Shown: positions 1 through 7,799 of the stretch, in pieces
Position numbering within the stretch: position 1 is the stretch's first letter
How the letters are laid out: the number at the start of each line of letters is the position of its first letter
Source: Stutzerimonas stutzeri
GTDB lineage: Bacteria > Pseudomonadota > Gammaproteobacteria > Pseudomonadales > Pseudomonadaceae
Length of the DNA: 64,000 bases
Reading direction: 5' to 3'
NCBI RefSeq assembly: GCF_018138085.1
Contig: NZ_CP073105.1
Coordinates: 2,976,001-3,040,000, forward strand
Position numbers and translations under genes: made by a program
Notes under the pieces: model-generated
Told to the model about the DNA's origin: nothing
Seen by the model: the letters and a program-made list of their open reading frames with translations, nothing else
Databases searched by the model: none

Positions 1-580
1 GTCCGTCGAGATTGCGGATATCTGGGAATACGCTGTCGAGTGGCGGCGCCAGATTGGCCAGCCGGCTGTGCAGCAGCAGCGCATAGCGCGCCTGGTCGAG
101 GACACGCTCGGCCGCAGACGTGCCACTGGCCAGCCCGAGGGCCAGCCCGAGGTCCAGGGCGCCGAAGGAGAGCCGTTCGACGCCGCTGGCCGCCGCGATC
201 TCAGGCAGCGCGGCGAGCCCCCTGGCACTTTCGATGATGGGCCAGACCGGTTTACCGCACTCCGCCGCCGTCGCCACCTGGGCGGCACACTCGACTTTGG
301 GCAGCAACACCCCGATCACACCGGATCGTGCCGCACAGAGCTGCAGGTCTTCGGCCTGCTGAGGGTGGCCGGCTGCGTTGATGCGCACCAGCACCCGAGC
401 TTGGGCGTCGCTGGCGAGAAAGCTATCGAGCGCTTCGCGCGCCTGCGCCTTGAGGGGCTCGGCAACGGCATCTTCCAGGTCGACGATGACCACATCGGCA
501 CCGCTCGACAGTGCCTTGGGAATCCGCTCGGGGCGGGTCGCAGGTACGAACAATGCGCTACGGATGATGCTCGGGTTCAT
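1..580 (-). CDS. ccl: (S)-citramalyl-CoA lyase, CitE/HpcH-HpaI family (3' end outside window)
   Basis: Cleaves (S)-citramalyl-CoA to acetyl-CoA and pyruvate, the last step of itaconate breakdown, in the cytoplasm. The first 193 residues are present; the C-terminal part lies beyond the left edge. The CitE-type TIM-barrel signatures are visible: VDLEDAV near residue 33, the CoA-binding arginine in LVRINAAG near 67, the metal-ligand glutamate in PIIESARGL near 117 and an aspartate in FGALDLGLALG near 143. Function is assigned from the ich...ict-ccl order, which matches PA0878-PA0883 of P. aeruginosa. By sequence alone it could be another CoA-ester lyase such as a malyl-CoA or HMG-CoA-like lyase. 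Confidence 0.85.
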   Translation of the reverse strand, partial: MNPSIIRSALFVPATRPERIPKALSSGADVVIVDLEDAVAEPLKAQAREALDSFLASDAQARVLVRINAAGHPQQAEDLQLCAARSGVIGVLLPKVECAAQVATAAECGKPVWPIIESARGLAALPEIAAASGVERLSFGALDLGLALGLASGTSAAERVLDQARYALLLHSRLANLAPPLDSVFPDIRNLDG

Positions 581-640
581 GGTGGTCCCCTCGATCTGCT
601 GGGTCATCTGGATGCCGCTGCTGTATGCGCGAGGCTGCTC

Positions 641-675
641 GCGAACCCGCTGTTGCGCCCTGATCGCGGGTTCGC
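641..675. repeat. 10-bp inverted repeat between ict and ccl
   Basis: GCGAACCCGC at 641-650 pairs perfectly with GCGGGTTCGC at 666-675, with a 15-base loop, inside the 124-bp ict-ccl spacer. There is no T-run on either side, so it is more likely an mRNA processing or attenuation hairpin, or a relic repeat, than a full terminator. Confidence 0.5.
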
Positions 676-704
676 CAGCACGCCGATGCAACCCACGGCC
701 ATGT

Positions 705-1910
705 TCACACCGCACCCTGTTCGTGCAGGCGCCGAATATCGCCCTGTGCGTAGCCCAGCTCCCCGAGCAAGGCATCGGTGTGCTGGCCCAGCGCCGGAAT
801 CGGGTCCATTCGCGGGCTGAACGCGCTGTTGCGCCCCGGTGGCAGCAATGCCGGTAGCTCGCCGGCCGGGCTGCCGACCTCACTCCAGCGCTGGCGTGCC
901 TTGAGCTGCGGATGAGCCCAGACCCCGGCCATGTCGTTGACGTGGGCGTTGGCAATCGGCGCGGCATCCAGGCGCGTAATCACCTCATCGGCACTCAACT
1001 TGCCGAACGCCTCGACGATGATCGCGCGCAACGCCTGGCGATTATCCGAACGCAGCGAGTTGCTGGAGAAACGCTCATCGCTGGCCAGCTTGGGCTGGAG
1101 CAAGACCTTTTCGCAGAACAGCAGCCACTCGCGCTCGTTCTGCAGGCCGAGCATCACGGTGCCGCCGTCACCGGTCGGGAACGGCCCGTACGGGTAGATG
1201 GTGGCGTGCGCGGCGCCGGCACGCGGGGGCGGCGGCGCACCTTCGTAGGCGTAATACAGCGGGTAGCCCATCCATTCGACCAGGCTCTCCAGCATGGTCA
1301 CGTCTACCCGGCTACCCTCGCCGGTCTTGTCGCGCAGCATCAGCGCCGAGAGCACACCGGTGTAGGCGTACATGCCGGCGGCGATATCGGCGATGGAGCA
1401 GCCCGCCTTGGCCATCTCGTCTTCACCCGGCCCGCCAGTAACGGAGAGAAAGCCTCCCTCGCTCTGGATCAAGAGGTCATAGGCCTTCTTCTGCTCGTAA
1501 GGGCCGCCCTCGCCGTAACCCGAGATATCGCAGACGATCAACCGCGGGAAGCGCTCGTGCAGCGCCTCGAATGACAGCCCCATGCGCGCAGCGGCGCCCG
1601 GTGCGAGGTTCTGCACCAGCACGTCGGCCCCGGCCAACAGCCGCTCGAGGACCTGGCTGGCGCCTTCCTGTTTCACATCCAGGGTCAGGCTTTCCTTCGA
1701 GCGATTGGTCCAGACGAAATGCGACGCCAGCCCATCGACCCGCTCGTCATAGCCACGGGCGAAATCGCCGGTGCCGGGGCGCTCGACCTTGATCACCCGG
1801 GCACCAAGATCAGCCAACTGGCGCGTGCAGAACGGCGCGGCGATGGCATGCTCTAGGCTGATCACGGTGATGCCATCGAGCGGGCGGGGTTTGGCTTGGC
1901 TCTTGTTCAT
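705..1910 (-). CDS. ict: Itaconate CoA-transferase, CaiB/BaiF (class III) family
   Basis: Transfers CoA (from succinyl-CoA in the characterised P. aeruginosa enzyme) to itaconate, giving itaconyl-CoA. The 401-residue length is typical of class III CoA-transferases. The N-terminus has the usual LDGITVISLE start and a nucleotide-fold region (ADLGARVIKVERPG, about 33-46). The conserved SGYGEGGPY block is followed by AYDLLIQ, whose aspartate (about D145) is the expected CoA-ester-forming residue. The ATG at 1910 is preferred over the longer frame to 2027, because AGGA sits 7 bases upstream and the extra codons run into palindromic repeats. It lies between mmgE and ccl in the itaconate operon. Confidence 0.87.
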   Translation of the reverse strand: MNKSQAKPRPLDGITVISLEHAIAAPFCTRQLADLGARVIKVERPGTGDFARGYDERVDGLASHFVWTNRSKESLTLDVKQEGASQVLERLLAGADVLVQNLAPGAAARMGLSFEALHERFPRLIVCDISGYGEGGPYEQKKAYDLLIQSEGGFLSVTGGPGEDEMAKAGCSIADIAAGMYAYTGVLSALMLRDKTGEGSRVDVTMLESLVEWMGYPLYYAYEGAPPPPRAGAAHATIYPYGPFPTGDGGTVMLGLQNEREWLLFCEKVLLQPKLASDERFSSNSLRSDNRQALRAIIVEAFGKLSADEVITRLDAAPIANAHVNDMAGVWAHPQLKARQRWSEVGSPAGELPALLPPGRNSAFSPRMDPIPALGQHTDALLGELGYAQGDIRRLHEQGAV

Positions 1911-1932
1911 GTTCGGTTCCTGCAAATTCGGC

Positions 1933-2119
1933 GTAGGGTGGAAAACGGCAGCGCCTTTTCCACGCGTCTGTTCAAGCTCATGCGACGTTGGCGCCCTGTT
2001 GGTGGATGAGGCTTCGCCGCCATCCACCCTACGAGTCTGTGTATGTTCACGTCCGGTTGCGGGCGGTTTGTGGGAACGGTCTTGACCGCGAAACCGATCG
2101 CGGTCGAGACCGCTCCCAC
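1933..2119. repeat. Cluster of three palindromic repeats in the mmgE-ict spacer
   Basis: Three inverted-repeat units lie in 229 bp. The first begins GTAGGGTGGAAAA at 1933 and closes with TTTTCCAC by about 1963. The second (2001-2032) begins GGTGGATGAGGCTTCG and ends CCATCCACCCTAC. The third (2070-2119) begins GTGGGAACGGTCTTGACCG and ends GGTCGAGACCGCTCCCAC. The third belongs to the same family as the array at 20402-21081. They are REP-like intergenic elements and probably fold in the operon mRNA. Confidence 0.75.
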
Positions 2120-2139
2120 CAGAGCCACCCGCCCGATAG

Positions 2140-3492
2140 TTACCGCAGAACCTCGAGGTCCGTGATATCCCTCAGCCGCCAGACCGTCTCGATCAGCGCG
2201 GCCGCCTGCTCATCGCCCCGCGCGCCGGAGAACTGCACCAGGCGACGGAACTTGTCTTCCAGTTCTGCACGGTTGAGGGTATTGCCCGGGTCACCCTTGG
2301 GTTCGTCGATGGCACCCCGCAGCGCGCGACCGTCCGTGGTGGTCACCTCGACACGGCCAAGCCAGCGCGAGGGATAGGCGGCGTCCACCTCGGGATCGAG
2401 GGTCATCGAGACCTTCTCGCGAAACTCCCCGACGCGCGGGTCGCTGAGCGCGTGGCTGTGGAATTCAGTCAGCCCGGCCTTGCCATACAGGGCGATCAGC
2501 CCAAGCACCGTGCCCATGGAGAACTTCGCCTGATGCACCGTCTGTGGCACCGTCACGCGGCCGAGCACGTCGATCGCGCCTTGGTGAACATGGGTGGTTA
2601 CGCAGGTAATGTCCTCGGCGCGCAGCCCTTCGCGTTGCATCAGATCAAGCAAGGCGTCGGCAGCCGGGTGGGTATGGCGGCAGGAGGCGTGGAACTTGAA
2701 CGACGTCTCCGCCAACGCCCAGCGGCTGCCAAGGCGATCCGACAATTTGCTCGGATCGGCATCGCTGGACATGCCGGCGGCCATGCCCTGCTCGCCTTCG
2801 AGAATGTTCTGCGCACCGGTCAGGCCTTCAGCCGTCAGGTAGGCCGCGAGCAGTCCATCGGCGGCCGCCTTGGCGGTGTGCAGTTGCTTGGAGTCGGCGG
2901 CGTCACGGAGAAACTCCCAGAGGCCGGCGGCCTGGGTGCCGGCACTGCCGAGCAGATGAGTGAACTGGGACTGGTTGAAGCCCATCAGCTTGCCCACCGC
3001 GACCGCCGCTGCCAGCGTGCCCACGGTCGCGGTGGTGTGGAAGATGCGGTAGTGCGAGCGGCCAAGGAACTCGCCGATGCGGATGCCCGCCTCGTACCCG
3101 GCCACCGAGGCCACCAATAGCTCGCGGCCGGACTTGCCAAGGTCCTGCGCCGCCGCCAGTGCGGCGGGGAACACCACCGTGGCCGGGTGCAGCACCGAGC
3201 TGTTGTGCAGATCGTCCTGCTCCACCAGATGCGAGCTGGCGGCATTCACCAGCGCGGCGAAAAAGGCGCTGCTGCCCTTGCCATTGATCAGGATGCGCGC
3301 CGGGCCGTCGGCCGGCCCCATCTTCGTGGCGTAACGCTCGAACAGCGGGATCGGATGCGCTCCGGCGCTAGCCAGGGTCGAGCCGAGCCAGTCGAGAAAG
3401 AGGTCTTCGGTGCGGGCGAGCACCGGCTCGGGGATCTGCTCATAGTGCAGACCGGCGAGAAATTCAGTCAACGCCTGGGTGTGCTGGCTCAT
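2140..3492 (-). CDS. MmgE/PrpD family protein
   Basis: A 450-residue member of the MmgE/PrpD superfamily (2-methylcitrate dehydratase, cis-aconitate decarboxylase and relatives). The family fold is an alpha-helical N-terminal domain plus a smaller C-terminal alpha/beta domain. Family-like segments include DLFLDWLGSTLASAGAHPI near residue 28 and SFKFHASCRHTHPAADALLD near 297. Cis-aconitate decarboxylase makes itaconate and belongs to this family, so a role in interconverting C5/C6 acids is plausible, but its substrate is unknown. The ATG at 3492 overlaps the stop of the VOC gene by 4 bp (ATGA), which indicates translational coupling and rules out the longer frame to 3669. Confidence 0.85.
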   Translation of the reverse strand: MSQHTQALTEFLAGLHYEQIPEPVLARTEDLFLDWLGSTLASAGAHPIPLFERYATKMGPADGPARILINGKGSSAFFAALVNAASSHLVEQDDLHNSSVLHPATVVFPAALAAAQDLGKSGRELLVASVAGYEAGIRIGEFLGRSHYRIFHTTATVGTLAAAVAVGKLMGFNQSQFTHLLGSAGTQAAGLWEFLRDAADSKQLHTAKAAADGLLAAYLTAEGLTGAQNILEGEQGMAAGMSSDADPSKLSDRLGSRWALAETSFKFHASCRHTHPAADALLDLMQREGLRAEDITCVTTHVHQGAIDVLGRVTVPQTVHQAKFSMGTVLGLIALYGKAGLTEFHSHALSDPRVGEFREKVSMTLDPEVDAAYPSRWLGRVEVTTTDGRALRGAIDEPKGDPGNTLNRAELEDKFRRLVQFSGARGDEQAAALIETVWRLRDITDLEVLR

Positions 3493-3881
3493 GCGCCGGG
3501 CTCCATCAGATTCGACAGTTCGATAAGGTTGAGATCGGGATCGCGCAGGTACACCGAGCGGATCGGGCCGGTCGCGCCAGTACGTTTGACCGGACCTTCG
3601 ACAATGGCCACGCGGTGCGCCTCGAGATGAGCGATCACCTCGTCCAGTGGCGTGGCGACGATAAAGCACAGGTCTGCCGAGCCTGGCGTAGGCCGTTCGG
3701 CCTTTGGCTCGAACTCGCGCCCGGCCTGGTGCAGGTTGATCTTCTGGTTGCCGAAGGCGAGCGCCTTGCGGGCTTCCCCGAAGGTAACCAGCTGCATGCC
3801 GAGTACGCGGGTGTAGAAGTCCAGCGTCGCGTCGACGTCGGCGACGGTGAGGACCAGGTGGTCGAGGTGGTCAATCTGCAT
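3489..3881 (-). CDS. VOC (glyoxalase/dioxygenase superfamily) protein
   Basis: A single-module vicinal-oxygen-chelate protein of 130 residues. It shows the beta-alpha-beta pattern DHLVLTVADVDATLDFY at the start and IRSVYLRDPDLNLIEL near the end. Likely metal ligands are H8, H51 (INLHQ) and E121. It is the counterpart of PA0880 in the P. aeruginosa itaconate cluster, where its reaction is not known to me. The start is fixed by AGGAGG about 6 bases upstream. The stop overlaps the mmgE start (ATGA). Confidence 0.83.
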   Translation of the reverse strand: MQIDHLDHLVLTVADVDATLDFYTRVLGMQLVTFGEARKALAFGNQKINLHQAGREFEPKAERPTPGSADLCFIVATPLDEVIAHLEAHRVAIVEGPVKRTGATGPIRSVYLRDPDLNLIELSNLMEPGA

Positions 3882-3906
3882 GGCTGCCTCCTGATTCGAT
3901 GCGTCG

Positions 3907-4003
3907 GCGTGGATTCGCTTCGCAACATCCGCCCTACAACCCAATGCCGCTGCGACACCGAGCGGTCCTTGCGCAGCTTCTTCGCGGTCAAGACCGCTCC
4001 CAC
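3907..4003. repeat. Two palindromic repeats in the acd-VOC spacer
   Basis: Unit 1 (about 3907-3939) reads GCGTGGATTCGCTTCGC then ACATCCGCCCTACAA and resembles the unit at 2001-2032. Unit 2 (3960-4003) has GAGCGGTC facing GGTCAAGACCGCTCCCAC and belongs to the GTGGGAGCGGTC family. They fill most of the 131-bp gap, so acd and the VOC gene are not tightly coupled. Confidence 0.65.
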
Positions 4004-4012
4004 GGCACCGGG

Positions 4013-5176
4013 TTAGAAACTGCGCGGCAACTCGAGCAGATGCTCGGCCACATATGACAGGATCAGGTTGGTGGAGATGGGCGCGACCTGGTACAGCCGT
4101 GTCTCCCGGAATTTGCGTTCGACGTCGTATTCGTTGGCAAAACCGAAACCGCCGTGGGTCTGCAGGCAGGCGTTGGCCGCCTCCCAACTGGCCTTCGCTG
4201 CCAGGTACTTGGCCATGTTGGCCGCCGCGCCGGCGTTGCGGCCGCTGTCGTACTCCTCGCAGGCCCGCCAGCGCATCAGGTCGGCCGCTTCGATCTCGAT
4301 ATGCGCTTCGGCAATGGGGAACTGCACGCCCTGGTTCTGCCCGATCGGCCGGCCGAACACGACGCGATCACGGGCGTAGGCGGCCGACTTCTCGACGAAC
4401 CAGCGACCATCGCCGATGCACTCGGCAGCGATCAGGGTGCGCTCGGCATTCAAGCCGTCGAGGATGTAACGAAAGCCCTTGCCCTCTTCGCCGATCAGGC
4501 TGCTCGCCGGAAGTTCGAGATTGTCGAAGAACAGCTCGTTGGTCTCGTGGTTGACCATGTTGGCGATCGGCTGGACAGTCAGGCCGTTGCCGATGGCCTC
4601 ACGCAGGTCGACCAGGAAAATTGACATCCCATCCGATTTTTTCTTTACCTCGGCCAGCGGCGTGGTGCGGGCGAGCAGAATCATCAGGTCCGAATGCAGG
4701 ATGCGCGAGATCCATACCTTTTGCCCGTTGATCACGTATTTGTCGCCCCGGCGAACGGCGGTGGTCTTGATCTTGGTGGTGTCGGTGCCGGTGGTCGGCT
4801 CGGTGACGCCCATGGACTGAAGGCGCAGCTCGCCGCTGGCCAGTTTCGGCAGGTAGTAGCGCTTCTGCTCCTCGCTGCCGTTACGCAACAGTGTGAACAT
4901 GTTGTACATCTGCCCGTGCACGGTGCCGGAGTTGCCGCCGCAACGGTTCACCTCTTCGAGGATGATCGAAGCCTCGGCGAGGCCCAGGCCAGAACCGCCA
5001 TATTCTTCGGGGATCATTGCCGACAGCCAGCCGGCCTCGGTCAGTGCCTTGACGAAGGCTTCGGGGAAGCCCTTTTCCTCGTCGAGCTTGCGCCAGTATT
5101 CGGCAGGAAATCCGGCGCAGAGACCGCGCACGCCTTCGCGGATAGCGGTGTATTCGTCGTTCAGGTACGGATTCAT
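4013..5176 (-). CDS. Acyl-CoA dehydrogenase family protein
   Basis: An FAD-dependent acyl-CoA dehydrogenase-fold enzyme of 387 residues, the usual length. Visible features are the helical N-domain with [12 protein letters not shown] (about 55-66), the beta-domain MGVTEPTTGTD (about 121-131), and the FAD/helix region RVVFGRPIGQNQGVQFPIAE and LQTHGGFGFANEYDVERKFRE near the C-terminus. The position of the classic C-terminal catalytic glutamate (YEGT in MCAD-type enzymes) reads QVAPIST. LNAER near residue 240 could supply a glutamate as in isovaleryl-CoA dehydrogenase. It is the PA0879 equivalent. Its substrate in itaconate metabolism is not established. Confidence 0.85.
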   Translation of the reverse strand: MNPYLNDEYTAIREGVRGLCAGFPAEYWRKLDEEKGFPEAFVKALTEAGWLSAMIPEEYGGSGLGLAEASIILEEVNRCGGNSGTVHGQMYNMFTLLRNGSEEQKRYYLPKLASGELRLQSMGVTEPTTGTDTTKIKTTAVRRGDKYVINGQKVWISRILHSDLMILLARTTPLAEVKKKSDGMSIFLVDLREAIGNGLTVQPIANMVNHETNELFFDNLELPASSLIGEEGKGFRYILDGLNAERTLIAAECIGDGRWFVEKSAAYARDRVVFGRPIGQNQGVQFPIAEAHIEIEAADLMRWRACEEYDSGRNAGAAANMAKYLAAKASWEAANACLQTHGGFGFANEYDVERKFRETRLYQVAPISTNLILSYVAEHLLELPRSF

Positions 5177-5226
5177 CTCGGTTCCTCGAAAGCTGGCGGT
5201 GCTGTGTTGCCTTTATTGGTTGAGCG

Positions 5227-5541
5227 GTGTGGGCTTTGGCCAGCCAATCAGCTTGGCCTCCTCCCCCTCACCCCAACCCTCTCCCTCAGGGAGAGGGGGC
5301 TGGTTTTGTGTTTCGCCTGACAGCTGTGTTGCGTTTACAGGTGTGTTGGGGGTGGATCGGGCCATGCCGATCAGCTTGCCCCTTCCCCCTCACCCCAACC
5401 CTCTCCCTGAGGGAGAGGGGGCTGGTTTTGTGTTTCGCCTGACAGCTGTGTTGCGTTTACAGGTATGTTCGGGTGGTTCGGGCCATGCCGATCAGCTTGC
5501 CCCTTCCCCCACCCAGCCCTCTTCCCAGAGGGGCGAGGGAG
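5227..5541. repeat. 122-bp tandem repeat with REP cores, about 2.6 copies
   Basis: TGGTTTTGTGTTTCGCCTGA occurs at 5301 and again at 5423, giving a 122-bp period, with a degenerate partial unit before and after. Each unit carries a palindromic core starting CCCTCACCCCAACCCTCTCC and ending GGGAGAGGG (about 5267-5297, 5389-5419, degenerate 5504-5537). The array occupies most of the 502-bp gap between ich and the acyl-CoA dehydrogenase gene; no gene is supported there. Confidence 0.85.
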
Positions 5542-5621
5542 CTATCAGGTGTATGTCGGAAGTCATGCCCTGGCAGACGGCATCGCATGTACGCCGATCT
5601 GGAAACCGGACACCGACCAGT

Positions 5622-5660
5622 CCCCTCGCCCCCTTGGGGAGAGGGTTAGGGTGAGGGGGC
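5622..5660. repeat. REP core in inverted orientation just downstream of ich
   Basis: CCCCTCGCCCCCTTGGGGAG followed by AGGGTTAGGGTGAGGGGG is the reverse-oriented version of the CCCTCACCCCAACCCTCTCC cores at 5267-5419. It lies 18 bp from the ich stop codon and could act as a 3' mRNA-stabilising hairpin for ich. Confidence 0.65.
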
Positions 5661-5678
5661 GGAGTCCCGCCATACACC

Positions 5679-6503
5679 TCACTCGAATTCCACCTCCGCC
5701 TTCTGTGCCAGGCCGTTGTGGTCACCCGCCCAGAGTTCGGCCCTGCCAGGAGCGACGAGGCGGCCGCCGAGTTCGAACGGTTGCGGGACCACGAGCGGCC
5801 GCAGGCCGCGGTAGGCGAAGCGACGCGGGCGGGCCTCGGGGTTGGCGCGGCAAAACGCGCGCAGGTTGAGCGTGGCGATCAGCGGACCGTGGACCACCAG
5901 CCCGGCATAGCCCTCGGCCTCGGTAACATAGGGCCAGTCGTAGTGGATGCGATGGCCATTGAAGGTAACGGCCGAATAGCGAAACAGCAGGGTCGGCGTC
6001 GGCGTCACCGCTTCGCGCCAATGGCCAGCGATCATCGGCTCGCCGCTGCTGGCCTTCGGCGGGTTCGGCTCGCGGTAGACGATGTCCTGCTCTTCACGAA
6101 TCGCCAGGCGGCCATCCTGCCGGTACTCGTGCTGGACCGTGACGAATAGCAGCGCGCCGGTGCGGCCCTGCTTTTCCTCGATGTGCGTGATGGTCGACAC
6201 CCGGGTCGCTTCGGCCCCGGCAATCAGCGGCTCGATGAATTCGATTCGGCCGCCGGCCCACATGCGGTTGCGGTTGTCGGCCGGCGGCAGGAAGCCGCCG
6301 CGTGCCGGATGGCCGTCCTCGCCCAGCGCGCTTTCGGGCATCGGCTCCTGGAAAAAACACCACTGCCACAGCGGCGGCAAGGGTTCGCCATGAGCCGGGG
6401 TGGGCTCGTCGAGCGTCGCGGCGATCCGCATCAGCAGGTTGCGACTGAGCTGGTCGTGGACTTCTTCGGCGCGGCCCATCCAGGCGGTTACATCGGTCGT
6501 CAT
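5679..6503 (-). CDS. ich: Itaconyl-CoA hydratase, MaoC/FAS1-dehydratase type
   Basis: Hydrates itaconyl-CoA (via mesaconyl-CoA) to (S)-citramalyl-CoA. It has 274 residues: an N-terminal FAS1-type dehydratase domain (about 5-140, with GGRIEFIEPLIAG near 85) and a C-terminal hot-dog domain. The hydratase helix motif HYDWPYVTEAEGYAGLVVHG near residue 195 supplies the conserved Asp/His pair. The ATG at 6503 has GGAG 6 bases upstream and is preferred over the frame from 6536. It is the first gene of the operon, divergent from the LysR gene, as in P. aeruginosa PA0877/PA0878. Confidence 0.87.
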   Translation of the reverse strand: MTTDVTAWMGRAEEVHDQLSRNLLMRIAATLDEPTPAHGEPLPPLWQWCFFQEPMPESALGEDGHPARGGFLPPADNRNRMWAGGRIEFIEPLIAGAEATRVSTITHIEEKQGRTGALLFVTVQHEYRQDGRLAIREEQDIVYREPNPPKASSGEPMIAGHWREAVTPTPTLLFRYSAVTFNGHRIHYDWPYVTEAEGYAGLVVHGPLIATLNLRAFCRANPEARPRRFAYRGLRPLVVPQPFELGGRLVAPGRAELWAGDHNGLAQKAEVEFE

Positions 6504-6579
6504 CGCGGGCTCCGGCTTGAACGTTCGGTCTAGCATGCGATGTCGCAGCGCGTTCGGGAATTTGCATTTACCGAGACCA

Positions 6580-6600
6580 GCGTTCGGTTATCCTGAACGC
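6580..6600. promoter_or_regulatory. Candidate LysR operator in the ich-lysR divergent region
   Basis: GCGTTC at 6580-6585 pairs with GAACGC at 6595-6600 around a 9-base centre in the 115-bp divergent spacer, 18 bases before the LysR start. The half-motif CGTTCGG also occurs at 6551 and, inside the ich 5' side, near 6521. This layout is typical of LysR autoregulation and itaconate-dependent activation, but binding is inferred. Confidence 0.5.
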
Positions 6601-6618
6601 ATTTGCCGGACCGCCTGC

Positions 6619-7512
6619 ATGCACTTTGATCTTTCCGACCTACGCCTGTTCATCCATATCGCCGAATCGCCCAGCCTGACCCAGGGCGCACGCCGCGCGC
6701 ACCTGTCGCCGGCGGCGGCCAGCGCCCGGGTCAAGGCGCTCGAAGGACAGCTCGGCAGCCGTTTGCTCTATCGCGACAGCCGCGGCGTGGCGCTGACACC
6801 GGCCGGGGAGAAACTGCTGCAGCATGCGCGGCTGATCATGCGCCAGGTGGACTATCTCAAGGGCGAATTCACCGAATACAGCACCGACTCGACCGGGCAT
6901 ATCCGCATCTTCGCTAATACCACCGCGGTCACCGAATTCCTTCCAGAAGTGCTGGCCGGGTTCCTCGCGCAGCGGCCAGGAGTCACAGTGGATCTGCAGG
7001 AGCGTTTGAGCCGGGACATCGTGCGCGGCGTACTCGACGGCAGTACCGACATGGGCATCATCGCCGGGCCGGTGCAAGCCGAGGGGCTGCAGGCGCTTCA
7101 TTTCAGCACCGACCGCTTGCTGCTGGCCGTCCCCCTCGGTCACCCGCTGGCAACACAGCCACGCGTTACCCTGCGCCAGACGCTGAGCTATCAACACATC
7201 GGCCTGCACGAAGGCAGCACCCTGCTCAGCTTTCTTCGCGACCAGGTCGAGAAGTTCGGCGGTACCCTGTCGCTGCGGATTCAGCTCTCCAGCTTCGAAG
7301 CCGTATGCCGGATGATCGAAGCGGGTGTCGGGATCGGTATCATTCCCGAGTCCGCCGCGCGCCGGCACAGCCGTACCATGCAACTGGCGCTGGTGGCGCT
7401 GGATGAACCCTGGGCCGTTCGCGAACGCAGCATTCTGGTGCGTGAGCTCGATGCCCTGCCGGGCAGCGTTCGGGCCTTGATCGCCACCTTGCGGCCAGGA
7501 CAAAGCGGCTAA
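6619..7512 (+). CDS. LysR-family regulator of the itaconate operon
   Basis: A 297-residue LysR-type regulator with an N-terminal winged helix (DLRLFIHIAESPSLTQGARR at about 7-26, then ASARVKALEGQLGSRLLYR) and a C-terminal periplasmic-binding-protein-like effector domain (about 90-290). It is transcribed away from ich, and the same divergent arrangement occurs at PA0877-PA0878, so itaconate or its CoA ester is the likely inducer. The ATG at 6619 fits the family N-terminus; the frame is open far upstream but overlaps ich. The family also includes acyl-CoA-pathway regulators. Confidence 0.85.
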   Translation: MHFDLSDLRLFIHIAESPSLTQGARRAHLSPAAASARVKALEGQLGSRLLYRDSRGVALTPAGEKLLQHARLIMRQVDYLKGEFTEYSTDSTGHIRIFANTTAVTEFLPEVLAGFLAQRPGVTVDLQERLSRDIVRGVLDGSTDMGIIAGPVQAEGLQALHFSTDRLLLAVPLGHPLATQPRVTLRQTLSYQHIGLHEGSTLLSFLRDQVEKFGGTLSLRIQLSSFEAVCRMIEAGVGIGIIPESAARRHSRTMQLALVALDEPWAVRERSILVRELDALPGSVRALIATLRPGQSG

Positions 7513-7799
7513 TCTGGGCCAAGCTTGCAGAGTCGGCTGGGCGTGGTCGACCGACTCCGCTACGCGGCGTTGACCGAAAGTAGCCGTCAGGCTGCAAACG
7601 CAATGATGTTCGAAGCCTGCGCCAGGAAATACGCTTCGTTTTGAATCCTCGGCGAAAAGTGCTGCCCAAGCTGCATGCACCGAGGCGCACCCCATGGGCT
7701 CGGCCTCGGGCTTCCTTACACTTGACTGTGATCACGGTGGAGCGCTCCTGAACGGCGCACTCTGCCAAAAATGGACTTACTTGCTTAAGGTTGTTTGCC

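Noticed and set aside
1911..2027. N-terminal extension of ict
   Set aside because: The extra codons run through palindromic repeats, and the internal ATG at 1910 has a good ribosome-binding site and family-like start.
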